The notes: generated from the letters alone by a model not told the origin. A stretch of DNA of 64,000 bases from Esteya vermicola (GCA_002778215.1 PCDM01000007.1:1860001-1924000), one strand, 5' to 3'. Positions 1-10,839 are shown, counted from the first letter of the stretch. Made by a program: numbers and translations.

Positions 1-852
1 GCAGAGGGTCTCGACAAGATGCTCGTCATTGATGGCATACGAAGACAAGAACACAAACTTCTTTTCTGGATGGGTGTTAGCAGCCTAGTACTACGGATAG
101 TGGGAGACGTACCTCTGATCCTCTGCAAGATGGCCAGGATGAGCCTAGCCGGCAAGAGCGAGATTCTTGGGAGGGGGATCTGCGCCTTATTTCTCGCGAA
201 ACGGTAATCATCCGTAGTCGGCTGCACATTGGAAGGCTGAAGCAGGGCATCAAGCTCTCTCTGGCCTCCTGCTGCATGCCGAACAGCTCCGGCCGCCTCG
301 ATGGACTCGTTGATAAAGGATTGCTCGCCCTCATACGGAAGAGATGTCTTTTCCACTCTTTTGGTCGGTTGGTGATCACAGTTGTCTAGAGACGAATCTG
401 GCGGGCTTGACGTGCCAGGTCTCCTGTTTTCTACTCTGCTGAGACGTTCATCCAGACGGGCAATCTCTTCCTCTCTAGGCCACACATTAATTCGTATACA
501 TGCATGAAATCATCCAAAACGTACAGATACGCCACTCTGTCTGTCTTTTTAGGCGTCGCTGGTCCGGCACCGTTCTGGCAGTTGATGCTCGAGGTCCGGC
601 AATTTCCGCACGGCCGAGACCGGTCACATCGGATCTGCATATAGGTCTCTGTCAGTCCATCCTTCTCTTCCGCTCAGGGAGACAACCTGCCTTTCGTATC
701 TTGCATGCTTCACACTGCAGATTCTGTCAGTTTTTCTGTTTTGCTTGGAGACAATGGATAGGCCACCTAGTACATACTGCTGGCGGGACTGTCGCTAACC
801 GTCGCCGTCTCGTCTGTATCGATTCCTTAACCTTTGTACTAGAGCCTTCCAT
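1..852 (-). CDS. Zn2Cys6 transcription factor, 5' part (runs off left edge)
   Basis: Fungal binuclear-zinc-cluster regulator, read from the minus strand. Proposed exons are 852-778, 714-691, 634-525, 474-113 and 65-1, the last continuing beyond the window. Joined, they give a perfect CX2CX6CX5CX2CX6C cluster (Cys 26, 29, 36, 42, 45, 52) preceded by a basic RRRR stretch. A linker and a heptad-like segment (EEEIARLDERLSRVE) follow, as usual for dimerising family members. Introns are 47-63 nt. Those at 777-715, 524-475 and 112-66 have GTATGT or GTACGT donors. The 690-635 intron needs a GC donor (AAG|GCAGGT) and follows an exon of only 24 nt. The ATG at 852 is the first in-frame start. The gene is divergent from the acyltransferase at 1089 and could control it (inference). 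The target is unknown and the regulatory domain lies outside the window. Confidence 0.72.
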
Positions 853-1013
853 GTTGATCGGAGATGACGCGTGATGGCAGGTCACAAATATTTTCGGAAC
901 AGCGGGCTGCCATGGCATGTCGGGCGGCCGGGATCCGCGGGACCGTGGGACCGTGGGAAACTAGGCAACGACGCACGTGATTAGTCAGACTCACTACCGC
1001 TCACTCCTCATCG

Positions 1014-1020
1014 TATAAAA
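1014..1020 (+). promoter_or_regulatory. TATA box of acyltransferase gene
   Basis: TATAAAA lies 69 nt upstream of the ATG at 1089, a usual fungal spacing once a short leader is allowed for. No other start lies between. Confidence 0.6.
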
Positions 1021-1088
1021 GACACAGCCCAGCTCTGCTTTTCATAAAAGAGTCCCTGGAGTATGCATTTCTCGCTGTTATATACGCC

Positions 1089-2447
1089 ATGTCTTCCTCC
1101 GACTGCACAGAACGGCTCTCACCGCTTGACACACTCATGCCAAGGATATACGTCTCGGCCCTCTTTGTTTTTTGCACAGCAGAGTCTCCCTCTACCATTC
1201 TGACTACCCTTCAGGCTGGAATCGATACTCTCGCTACACAGCTTCCGTGGATCTCGGGGCATGTTTTTCCACTAGCTGCTGAGTCTGGCGGGAAACCGGG
1301 ACTCGAAATTCGATGGAGAAAGGGGGACGATGCCCCTTCCATTGTCGACAAGGGCGTCATCTCCCAGGAATATGAGAGTCTCTCTGCACGGAACATGCAG
1401 CCTTGTGATATCCCGTCACACGTATGGCCAACCTCGAGCTTCATTGATGATGATGCGGCAGCTCGTGGACTTGCTGTGTTCTGCGCGAGTCTATTTCAGT
1501 TCAGCGACAAGAAGGCCGTTGGGCTCTGTGTCGGCATCCATCATAATGTCGTGGACGTCTCTGGATTCTCCGAGATTGTCAAGATTTGGACCCTGAATAT
1601 GGCCGGCAGACCGGTGAAGAGCATTCCTGTTGTCGACCGGACAGCTCGCTTGTCATCGGCTCTCTCGTCCTCTAGGACCAGTCTCACGGTGCAGGACATT
1701 GTTGCTTCTCATCCCGAATACTCTCTCTCTCCTCCCACACTGCCCTCCGAATTCCCCCCCTGCACATCCAAGCTGTTTACCATTTCTCAGGCTCGGCTCG
1801 ATGCCGTAAAGGCGTCCTTGGCAGCGTTGCTACCGCAGCCACCCACGACCAACTCGGTTCTCTGTGCCGTTGTGTGGGCTGCCATCACGCGCGCACGCAA
1901 GCAGCGCAACCCCACTTCGGGCGAGCAGAGTAGCCGACTCGTCACGGCTGTCGATGGGCGGCGGCGTATAGGGGCCGGCTTCTCCACGGCAGACAAACCA
2001 TACTTTGGCAATGCCGTTCTCTATGCCCGGGCAGGACAAACCGTGGCGCAGCTATGTGTCGAGCCAGTGGACGGTTTCCGCGACTACCTTCCCATCGTGT
2101 CGGCTCTCCTCGACTCTCAGCTGGCCGTGGACACGCGCCATGTCTCGGAGGTGCTGCGCTTGGCCAGCGAAATACAAGACTACCGAAACATCTCTGTGGG
2201 CTGGGATCTGTTTAATTCACAAGATCTTACAGTCACGAGCTGGTTGGATATCGGATTGTACAATTTTGAATTTGGTTTTCTCGGGTCCCCATCGACTGTG
2301 CGGTCACCACATGCTCCTGCGGATGGGGTCGGTATGATCCTACCAAGAAAATCGCCGTACGCTACAGTCGAAATGCTGGTCATGCTGCGGAAGGATGACT
2401 TGCGTTCGCTGGAATCCGACTCTGTCTGGGCGGCTTTTTTAGAGTAG
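1089..2447 (+). CDS. BAHD-type acyltransferase (trichothecene 3-O-acetyltransferase-like)
   Basis: Single-exon, 452-aa acyl-CoA-dependent O/N-acyltransferase of the fungal BAHD superfamily, probably cytosolic. The general-base motif HXXXD is present as HHNVVD, with H152 and D156 catalytic by homology. A fungal variant of the structural DFGWG motif appears near residue 400 as NFEFGFLGSP. Length matches the family (about 450-500 aa). The start at 1089 follows a TATA box and gives the usual N-terminal order, with the opening SPLDTLMPRIYVS corresponding to the family start. It is divergent from a Zn2Cys6 regulator 236 bp away, a common arrangement at secondary-metabolite loci, but no backbone synthase is in the window. 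The substrate cannot be deduced. Confidence 0.85.
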   Translation: MSSSDCTERLSPLDTLMPRIYVSALFVFCTAESPSTILTTLQAGIDTLATQLPWISGHVFPLAAESGGKPGLEIRWRKGDDAPSIVDKGVISQEYESLSARNMQPCDIPSHVWPTSSFIDDDAAARGLAVFCASLFQFSDKKAVGLCVGIHHNVVDVSGFSEIVKIWTLNMAGRPVKSIPVVDRTARLSSALSSSRTSLTVQDIVASHPEYSLSPPTLPSEFPPCTSKLFTISQARLDAVKASLAALLPQPPTTNSVLCAVVWAAITRARKQRNPTSGEQSSRLVTAVDGRRRIGAGFSTADKPYFGNAVLYARAGQTVAQLCVEPVDGFRDYLPIVSALLDSQLAVDTRHVSEVLRLASEIQDYRNISVGWDLFNSQDLTVTSWLDIGLYNFEFGFLGSPSTVRSPHAPADGVGMILPRKSPYATVEMLVMLRKDDLRSLESDSVWAAFLE

Positions 2448-3073
2448 ACTCGTTTCATACACGGCACTGTGTCAAACTGATCAGGGAAGATGGTAATTTA
2501 GCGCTTTCTGGTTTAAAACTTGCTCGTATTAAAGTCTACCCAGATAACCGTAAAATATTCTGTGTTTCCTTAGCACCGATGTTTTAGCCGAGAAATACTT
2601 AGATTTGTAATGGTATCTTGCCTCTGGTGAGCGGATGGCAAGACATTGCCATTCCGTTGGACAGGCCTTGGCCTGAGCACAAGGCACCAAAATCTAGGAA
2701 GACTTACGAGTACACCTTTTATATGACTGGCTTTCATGGCCATGGAAATGACACCCCTATTCTATCGTATACATGGATCTAGGACAAAAACGCCCTTGCC
2801 ATGCTTTCGGTTTAGCACTGCTGCTCATAGTGTAGTGCTGGCGTGGTGTTGGCTAGAAGGATCAAGTGATAGAGAGACATTTGGGATGAAACGAGAGTCT
2901 AGTCCTCGGTGCCCGGTGCAAAATAGCCCTTTCGCTGCCGGGCCACGCGGAGAACGACGCTGTATATAAGATGAAGGAAGCTCCAAGCATTCTGTACTGC
3001 CGTGGTCTTGTTTCCGCCACCATGTCCATGTTGCCGCTCGTCCTCGTGGAAATCTATAGACAACGACTTTGCC
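2448..3073. other. Intergenic region with GH7 promoter
   Basis: No coding signal. It carries a perfect palindrome CAGGCCTTGGCCTG at 2662-2675. A second copy of its AGGCCTTGGCCT core lies near 20759. Confidence 0.5.
2963..2970 (+). promoter_or_regulatory. TATA box of first GH7 gene
   Basis: TATATAAG lies about 104 nt before the chosen ATG at 3074. An out-of-frame ATG in very strong context (GCCGCCACCATG) sits between them, at 3022. Confidence 0.5.
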
Positions 3074-4348
3074 ATGATAGCGTCATTGAATGCCCGGCTC
3101 CTCTCGGCCATGGTGCTCGGTACCGTGGCCAAGGGGCAGAGCGTGGGCAACTGGTATCCGGAAGTCCACCCCCCGCTGACTACGTGGCAATGCACCAATG
3201 CGGGAGGATGCGTGGCACAGAATACGTCTCTTGTTATGGAGGAGACATTCCGGTATATACACGCAAGAGGTTCGACTATGAAGTGTCTGACCGGGACGGG
3301 TGCACTAAATGCCACCTTCTGCGCGGATAAGGAAATATGTGGATATGACTGCTTTTTAGAAGGTATGAACTATACAGACTCTGGCGTGCACACCATCAAG
3401 CAGGGCGACGTGCCCAACGGCGTACAGATTGATTTGTATGCGAAAGCCCCGGTCAGAGGCTCGCGCACCTACTTGCTGGATGAAGACGGCAAGCACTACA
3501 AGATGCTTAATCTAGTCGGAAAGGAGCTGGCCTTTGAGCTGGAAATTGGCAGTGTGGTGCGCCCTATCATCGCCGCTCTCTATCTCGTGCAGATGTCTCC
3601 CGATGGCGGCCTAAACAAGTACAACACGGCCGGTGCCCCCATGGGCACCGGCTATTGCGATGCACAGTGTCCTGTCCGAAGCTTTGTCAACGGAACGGTG
3701 AGTCTATAAAAGAATGCATCTCGTCTGCCGTTGCCGTCTTCTCATCCGTACTAGGCCAATATAGAAAACTTCGGAGTCTGCTGTTCCGAGATTGATATAC
3801 TGGAGGGAAGCCAGACGTCGAATTCCCTCGGCATCTTGCCGTGCCGACTACCCTGGGGTATGACGTGCGATTGGACTGCCAAGCCGTCTGGCTGTCGAGA
3901 ACTGGAAGCCGTAGGGTGCCCCAATACCGGCTGCCACCTGCTCTCGAGCGATGGACCGATCGCGTATTTCGGACTGGGTGGGACCGTCGATTCCAGTAAG
4001 AAGATGACCGTGGTCACACAGTTTAAAGCGTCCACCATCAACGGCGTGTACCAAATGACAGGCATCAACCGAGTATATCTCCAAAACGGAAAGGTCGTCT
4101 CCTTGCCCGGGGTCCGGACGGAACTGAACGATGCTGGGTGTCCCGGTTCGTCGCAAGTGCAAATGGGCGGCATGCGGCACGCGGGGGATATTATGAGTCG
4201 TGGCATGAGTCTGGTGCTGAGTATTTACGTTACTCCAGACAGTTGGCTTCCTCCCGAATCACGCAATCAAACAATCATGGATGGTTCAGTGACCTTTACA
4301 AACATACGATGGGGAGAGATTGGGTCTACCTATACTCCTCCCATCTAG
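3074..4348 (+). CDS. GH7 endoglucanase-type glycoside hydrolase, copy 1
   Basis: Secreted retaining beta-1,4-glucanase family protein (GH7, closer to EGI/Cel7B than to cellobiohydrolase), 405 aa. Exons are 3074-3697 and 3755-4348. The 57-nt intron has a GTGAGT donor and ends at TACTAG. Residues 1-22 form a signal peptide. The mature start NWYPEVHP is typical of EGI. The catalytic motif ExDxxE is intact (E220 nucleophile, D222, E225 acid/base by homology), directly after the paired cysteines of the family. The domain ends with the conserved F-T-N-I-R-W-G-E-I-G-S-T strand. There is no linker or CBM1, so it is a single-domain enzyme. ATG 3074 is chosen because it alone gives a signal peptide in frame. 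It is tail-to-tail with the next GH7 gene, with only about 130 bp between stop codons. Confidence 0.88.
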
Positions 4349-4479
4349 AGAGGCTCGACTTTTTTGTTTCATTCTAGCGTGTCATTGTTGCCAATGTACA
4401 ATTATGAGATAGCATATCATCTAGGTCTTTATCCACACATATACTTGAATAGCACATACACTTGAATAGACGCCACTTG

Positions 4480-5892
4480 TCATAGCCAGCTCGACCCGTC
4501 CGTCTTGAATGTCGACCCGAGCTCCCCCCACCGAATATTCGAAAACGTCACGGCCGTCTTGCGGTGGCTTTCCACCATGGCCGCCGTGACGCTGGTGGCC
4601 TTGCTGCCACAGCTCGTGTACGCTTCGAGGTCATGCAGCCAGTACTTGGCGCTCGTTCCGCGAAAGAAGCTAAAGGCGAGCACCATTCCCCGCTTCATGT
4701 ATCGGCCGCTGGCCGCCATGCCCCCGGCCAAGGCCATGCCGTTCGTCTTGCATATCTTGTCCGTGACCTCCATCCAGCTCTGCTTCCCACCGTACACGCC
4801 GTGGGTATACAGTTTCTTGCCCTGTAAAAAGTACCGCCGCATCGTCACGAGATCCGTGTCGGCATTGGAGCTGTTTTGGCGGCCGGGTGCAATGACTTTG
4901 CCATAGTCCTCCTGCGTCAGAAACTGCGTGATGACAGTCAGGTTGCGTGCCGTGTTGATCGTCTTGCCGACTCCCCAGTAGCTGTCATCAAGCCGTTCTT
5001 TATTGTAATACGCGCAGTCTCGCTTGGAGCAGATGCCGCCGTCGGTCGTGTGGTTGCAGTCCACCCCATTGCATGAGTAGAAGAAGCCATCGTACTTGCA
5101 AGGGTGGCTGGCAAAGGAAAACCAGTTTCCGTTGCCTTCGTACAAGTCTAGCTCGGCGCAGCACGCACCTGAGCCATTGACATTCACCTGCACAGCTGTT
5201 AGCGAGAGGATGATAAAGCAAATGTCAAGGACGGATACAACACATACGATGCCATTATTGAAATCCTTCACCTTGCACTGTCCATCACAGTATCCGCCCC
5301 CCATAGAGGCGCCGCCCTCAAAGTACGGGTTCTTTCCTCCGTCCCAGTCCATCTGGTCTAGGTAAATGGCGCTCTGGACAGCGCAGGGTGCCAAGGACAT
5401 GTCCACGTCGTAGGTGAATTCGGTCCCTGGACCGAGGAAGACTTTTTCATACTGCATTCCCGTGTCGTCTAATAAATAGGCACGCGGGTTGACGAACCGC
5501 TCCTTGCCCGTGATGATTTTCAACGTAACTGAGCTACCTAAGCCGCCACTGTTTGCCGTGGTGATGCCGGCCTCTGTATAGTTTGCACCCTCGTAGACGC
5601 AATTGTTGTAGCAGTTCTCGCTGTCGATACAGTACGTGTCATTGACCAAGTCCGCACTCGTCTTGCATGAAGTAGGGGCGCCTCGGACGTGCAGATACCG
5701 GAATTTCTGATCCAGCACCACGCTCGTGTCTTTTGCCTTGCAGCCATCCTTGATCGTGCACTGCCAGGTTGTCAACTTTGGATGGACTTCTTCCATCCAG
5801 TCCCCGTTTCGCTGGCACACGGCCACGCCCGATAAGAGAGTCACCACGGCTATGAGCCATGATTTCTTTGCCCGCACTTGTCCCCTGTCCAT
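4480..5892 (-). CDS. GH7 endoglucanase-type glycoside hydrolase, copy 2
   Basis: Paralog of the gene at 3074, 450 aa, in exons 5892-5248 and 5187-4480. The 60-nt intron (GTATGT...GCAG) is a multiple of three with no stop, so unspliced reading also stays open. It sits at the same protein position as the introns of the other two GH7 genes. Residues 1-26 form a signal peptide with a basic n-region (MDRGQVRAKK) before a hydrophobic core. The ATG at 5910 is an alternative. The catalytic triad is intact as CCAELDLYEG (E227, D229, E232). There is no CBM1. The C-terminus FSNIRWGELGSTF is typical. A TATA-like CTATTTAAAT (plus strand) lies at 5983-5992. Compared with copy 1 it has extra loop sequence between the triad and the domain end. 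Confidence 0.88.
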   Translation of the reverse strand: MDRGQVRAKKSWLIAVVTLLSGVAVCQRNGDWMEEVHPKLTTWQCTIKDGCKAKDTSVVLDQKFRYLHVRGAPTSCKTSADLVNDTYCIDSENCYNNCVYEGANYTEAGITTANSGGLGSSVTLKIITGKERFVNPRAYLLDDTGMQYEKVFLGPGTEFTYDVDMSLAPCAVQSAIYLDQMDWDGGKNPYFEGGASMGGGYCDGQCKVKDFNNGIVCVVSVLDICFIILSLTAVQVNVNGSGACCAELDLYEGNGNWFSFASHPCKYDGFFYSCNGVDCNHTTDGGICSKRDCAYYNKERLDDSYWGVGKTINTARNLTVITQFLTQEDYGKVIAPGRQNSSNADTDLVTMRRYFLQGKKLYTHGVYGGKQSWMEVTDKICKTNGMALAGGMAASGRYMKRGMVLAFSFFRGTSAKYWLHDLEAYTSCGSKATSVTAAMVESHRKTAVTFSNIRWGELGSTFKTDGSSWL

Positions 5893-8800
5893 CTTCTGAA
5901 CTCTTTGCATAGACGCCTGGCAGCAGACGAATATATCCTGTATGGCTTGCGAATTGTACAAAATTCCTACAGTGAAATTGGGCTATTTAAATGTACTGCT
6001 TTTTTTAGTATTTAATTCGCGTTCCATTTTGAACTAATACCAGAGGTGAACAATAAGACACGAATTTCCAGACGAAGGATTCCCAAGGATGAACATAGCC
6101 CAAGACGCAATTCACGTGCCCCGTCAATGGATGGATTGTTGCCTCTAGAAAGTCACTACTGTGTTCCACATCTCGCCTAAATAGAAAAAGTCGTGATGGG
6201 CAATTCTGGAGAATGCGGGAATCGACTGTCGAATAGCGCACAGACGTGAATGGCAGGGCTGGGATGGGTGTACGGCCTGTGTCTCCAAGTACGTGGAATC
6301 AACGTCAAAATTGTAGAAAGTTGGATTTCAGATTTGCGGACGGCTTGTCACTTTAGAGCTCCAGCTGTCCTGCATGCCACAGCATTGGCAGAATATGTCT
6401 CTCGGCTATCACGAGTTTCTCATGCCTCCGAAATACTCCCGCCAGAAACATCCTCAGCAGTCGTGACACGGATTTGCATGTGCTGTCTGTCTTAAACTTG
6501 TCAGACAATTTGACAAGACTCTCCAATGACGCGGCTACGCCCCACACTTCTTTCCACCATGGGATTCTCGATTCTCATTCTGCCCTCCTGAAACTCTGCG
6601 ATATGTAAATCCTTCTCCGTTCAGCTCATGAAAGACAAAATGTATCGAGAATCTACACGTTCTTTTTCGGGTTCTGTTAGCGCAGCTAAAGTTCGTTCCA
6701 CATAGAAAGTACCTGTACCATATTCTGCATCGAAAAAGGCTTTGGACGAAAACTGAAAGCTAGAATACAGCACATCCCGAAACTTGTGAAGAAAAAGATA
6801 GTTGGATCCATTTCATCGTATATAGTAACAGATATGATAGAGAGTTGATGACGTAAGGGATCAAACCCCGGACACGCCTACCTTGTTTGGTATTCACGAA
6901 TCACCACCAGTTTCTACGTGAATTTTTTTTTTTACTCAATACCTCGAAGCCCCAAATATCTTTGCCAAGGTTGCCAAATGGCAGAGTGGCCACAAAACTC
7001 CGCCTATTATTTACTATTAAAAATAAAAAAATAAAAAAATCACTGCTGAATCCTTAGTCATGTAGCTTAGTCATGACAGTGATGGATTCATCTTCCCCTC
7101 TAGAGCTTCCTTAGGGCACAGTGAAAGGTAGAGAATCAACCTATTTCACGTCGCACGTTACAGAGCACGACAAAACAGGGACTAAAAAGTGTGTTTGATA
7201 AATGCATAGTAAAGGTGGAGAGACCAGATTTTCTAGGAATATATGTCCGTAACTGGGTACTTAGAGGGCACAAACCCAATTAAAGAGACGAGGGCTTTAG
7301 TTGGCATGGCTGGCTTCAAGATATTTCTCCTAAATGACGACAAATATGCTTTGGTGCACATAGATATTCAATTATAAGGGGCTCTTGATCAAAGATAAAT
7401 AGGAGGCATAGGCTATGGCACGGTGATTTTCTTACGTCTTATTGCAGAATATTAAGACAATAGTGGCATACAAAGCATATAGGCAAGACAAGGAGAGTAC
7501 AGACTTCTGGTATTTCTATGAAAGAGATGAATGTAAAGCAAATATATATAGGCAAAGGCTGGCCATCATTCCTTGACCATGGAACAGGCATCTGCTCAAA
7601 AAGATGATACTATGGTAGCCATCAAATTGAAAAGAGTGGAAGAACAAGGACGTCAGGTGAAGGACTTCCTTCCATCTCCGATTTGATACTGGTCTGAAAA
7701 ACACAAATGTCGAAATTAATCCGTGTACTATCGACGCCATCCACATTCCCAATTCACATCGATGTTGGACTAAAACAACAACAACACAGAGACCCTAAAA
7801 TGTTGTCATCTGCCACGCACTATCGCGATGCATTATCCGTATTCTATCGATGTCTTTCGGATTCGCCGACTCGGATCGATGTAGACCGATAAAAAAGGAA
7901 CCACGAAGACAAGCTAAAATGCTTTCATCTGCCGCACACCACTGGGATGGCGGTGACGTCGCAATGGTGTACGGCATAAAAACCGTGTACTGTCGATGTA
8001 AACGATCATACAGGAACCCCAGAGACGTATTAAAATTATCTTCTCCGCCACGCACCATCGCGACACCGGCGACATGTGCGAAGCCCGTGAAGCCAGTGCA
8101 CTAGGCTCCACGGACATAGTGCGTGGCAGAGTATCCAAACGATCAGACGATCAGAAAATGGCTCCCAGTAACAAATCTATATTTTCTTTGGCCACGGACC
8201 ATGGTGAGGCCGGAGGCACGGCATAGTGCATGCCGAAGGAGCCCTCGTCTGACAATTTTGTCCACGCTGATGCAACCATCAACTTGGGGTCACCTCTGTA
8301 GCAATGACTCTTGAAAAAAATCACTGGGATGAGAGCGTAAAACAAGTTGCTCGAGAATGCTGGTTTCCAAGTATTCTAGAAACACAACTGGTGCTTCTAA
8401 AATAGTTGAACACCCGGGAGAGAAGACATGAGGTAGGAGGGTTGGTGAATAAATTGCTGATGTGTGAATTTTTGTAAAAATGAAGAGAAAGAAAACCGGA
8501 TTTTTGGAGGCGAAAAATAGAACCTTAAATACTATTCTTTCGAACAGCAGTACTCTGAGGTGGGAGGGGAGCACAACCAGTTGAATAGAATGAGAGGAGA
8601 TAAGGATTAAAGTAAAAGAAAGACGAAAGGCTGACAAGATGATCAACTGTGGCGAAGAGTATTTCGTCGAAAGTGTGTTCTAAAAATACTGTGGTTAGGG
8701 AAGAGATTTTTTTCAAAAGGAAGTGAACACGGTTTCCAATGAATAGCAAACGTTTGTCTGATTCAAAAAAGGAAGTCACGAATGTGAACGAGGGAAGAAG

Positions 8801-8993
8801 GAGAGACCCGTGTACGTCGACCGTTATATCACATGACTCTCCCTAACGGAAGCGAATGCGAGGCATCCCGATCTTCCTCGTATTTGTGACCCACTCTAAA
8901 GAAGTCGGAAAAAATAGCCGTTCTAGAAAGGATCGGATTTTGCGTCCAGTGATTCGCAGTTCCTATCTCCTTGCAGACTCTGAGTCACAGAGA
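5893..8993. other. Gene-free stretch
   Basis: About 3.1 kb with no open frame that looks coding on either strand. It has short A/T tracts around 6927 and 7019-7040, a repeated TTAGTCATG around 7055-7080, and the tandem repeat listed at 7758-8220. The last 150 bp are the promoter and leader of PDX2. Confidence 0.55.
7758..8220. repeat. 117-bp imperfect tandem repeat, about 3.5-4 units
   Basis: Units begin at about 7758 (ATCGATGTTGGAC), 7875 (ATCGATGTAGACC) and 7992 (GTCGATGTAAACG), exactly 117 bp apart. Each contains the internal landmark AAAATG-CATCTGCC-CGCAC about 42 nt later. A more diverged fourth unit with a related CTTTGGCCACGGACCAT core ends near 8220. A period of 117 equals 39 codons. 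Minus-strand translation shows related short segments (for example WCAADES and WCVAEKI), but no start, stop or neighbour supports a real gene. Confidence 0.65.
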
Positions 8994-9793
8994 ATGGGTT
9001 CTGTCGATACGACCACCGTTGGTGTTCTGGCACTGCAGGGTGCCTTTGTCGAGCACATTGCCCTGCTTCGGCGAGCGGCGACATCTCCAATCCTCGCGAG
9101 TCATTCCTTTTCCTTCATAGAAGTGCGCACCCGCGAAGAGCTTGAGCGATGTGCGGGTCTCATCATACCCGGAGGTGAGAGCACGACGTTGGCACTCGTA
9201 GCCACTCGGTCAGGATTGCTGGAACCACTGCAAAAGTTTGTGAGGTGAGTCAAGGCGCAGAGTTACTCAAACAGAAACGTTTTTCTTCCTTCTGCTAACT
9301 CGAAAGAATGGACAAAAATCCGACGTGGGGAACATGTGCCGGGCTGATCCTCCTGGCTGAAACAGTCGACGCTGCCAAGGCTGGAGGTCAGGCTCTCGTG
9401 GGTGGCCTCGACGTGCGTGTGCACCGGAATCACTTTGGGCGGCAGATCAACAGCTTCGAGGGCGACCTGGATCTGCCCTTTCTATGTGCAGAAGGAGACA
9501 ATGGCAAGGCACCGCCATTCCGAGCCGTTTTCATCCGTGCGCCCGTCGTGTCCGAGGTGATTGTACATGAAGACCGGGCTCCCGTGCAGGTGTTGGGACG
9601 CGTTCAGGGCAAGAAGAACCAAGACGGTTCTTCCACTAATATGGCTGGGGATATTGTGGCCGTGCAGCAAGCCAACATCTTTGGAACGAGCTTCCACCCA
9701 GAGCTGACTGATGACGCCCGCATCCATGCATGGTGGTTACAACAGGTGTTGAAGACAGTGGAGGCGGCCGAGGCAGGCAAGAGCAAGAAATAG
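8994..9793 (+). CDS. PDX2: Pyridoxal 5'-phosphate synthase glutaminase subunit
   Basis: PdxT/Pdx2/Sno1 family, 245 aa. It hydrolyses glutamine and passes ammonia to the Pdx1 synthase subunit in de novo vitamin B6 synthesis, in the cytosol. Exons are 8994-9244 and 9307-9793. The 62-nt intron has GTGAGT, a GCTAAC branch and AAAG. Class-I glutaminase hallmarks are all present: the oxyanion motif PGGEST (59-64), the nucleophile C94 in GTCAGL, and the His/Glu pair H214/E216 in SFHPE. Length fits the fungal family (about 220-250). The ATG at 8994 begins the usual beta strand VGVLALQGAF. No Pdx1 partner gene is in the window, so the two subunits are unlinked here. Confidence 0.93.
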
Positions 9794-10246
9794 AGGAGAG
9801 TTTTTGATGCTTGCCTGCCACACAGTATTGTACTTTTTTTGTATTTTGTATCTACTTGATAGACACGGAGCAGTTGCCTCTCTGCAACTTGTGGCTTGTT
9901 TAGTATTGTGGTTGAGTTTTGACGTCACTTATCCATTTAGAATGATGTTGAGATACAATTTTCGAGTGTTACGTACAATGTAGTAAATCGGAAAATTGGT
10001 CTACATTGACTCCCTTAGGGCCCCTACTAGATAGAGTACGTACGAGTAGTTCCTAGGGATGGACTACAAGTAGTAGGTACTCCGTAGCTTGCTAGAATGT
10101 ACTCTAGTAAATTTACTGGCAATTCCTGTTTATATCCACGAGTTGCGGTTTTTCCAAATGTGGAGCTGGAGAATCAAGGTAGCGAGGGGCAGATTTCTAC
10201 TCAACGCCACATTCAGAAATACCACTGTTGACAAAAACTACACGCC
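9794..10246. other. Intergenic, no gene seen
   Basis: 3' region of PDX2 and promoter of the next gene. It has a GTACGTACGAGTA-type motif at about 10035 and a TACTCCGTA at about 10078, members of the dispersed intergenic motif family reported in the findings. Confidence 0.5.
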
Positions 10247-10839
10247 ATGGCGTCCAATATCAAGCCTCTCGATACTCCGTTGACTGATGTATATTGTCCT
10301 TTACCCTTTTCATGGCCCCGCGTACAAAGTATTGATGTATTGACGAAATATAGTTTACCAGCATCACTGCTCAGGAGAAGAATCTGACGCTGTTGCATTT
10401 TACCGCTGACGATGCCTTTGCTCTCGGCGTGCTGATCCGGGACCGGCTGCGCCAAGTCAGCGACAAGCCGGCCATTGTCAACATCTCACTGGCCAATAAC
10501 AACCAACTGCTCTTCCATGCCGTCTCCCGGTCGGGAACGGTGCCTGACAACGATATCTGGGTCGCCCGCAAGAGGAATTTTGTGCTTCGGTTCGGGTGGA
10601 GTACATGGGCTGGCCGCCACCTCTTTGATATGGGCGACCAGGAGCTGTTCAAGTCCAAGTTCCAGCTGGGCGAAAAGGCGGGCGATTATGCCATCCATGG
10701 TGGTGGCTACCCCGTCCGCGTGCACGGCGTCGAGGGCGTCATTGGCGTCATTGTTGTGAGTGGCCTCGCCCAGGCAGAAGATCACCAAGTCGTCGTGGAG
10801 TCTCTGCAGACTGTCCTGGCTGCACAGAAGAAAGAATAG
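10247..10839 (+). CDS. HbpS/GlcG-like (UPF0303 family) small protein
   Basis: 175-aa protein of the heme-degrading/HbpS-like fold family (Pfam PF03928 type, UPF0303). Exons are 10247-10288 and 10354-10836 plus the stop. The 65-nt intron has a GTATAT donor and ends ATATAG. The body shows the family pattern: an N-terminal alpha segment (DDAFALGVLIRDRL), then VNISLANNQLLF-like strands, and a C-terminal glycine-rich GGGYPVRVHGVEGVIGVIVVSG followed by the last helix (segments quoted in part). The function of fungal members is not established. Bacterial relatives bind heme or cobalamin. No signal peptide or membrane segment. The start ATG lies in an ACGCCATGG context and gives a short 14-codon first exon. 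Confidence 0.8.

Noticed and set aside
6841..6990. tRNA-like words (GATCAAACCCC, GGCAGAGTGGCC)
   Set aside because: No acceptor stem or anticodon arm could be folded around them on either strand.
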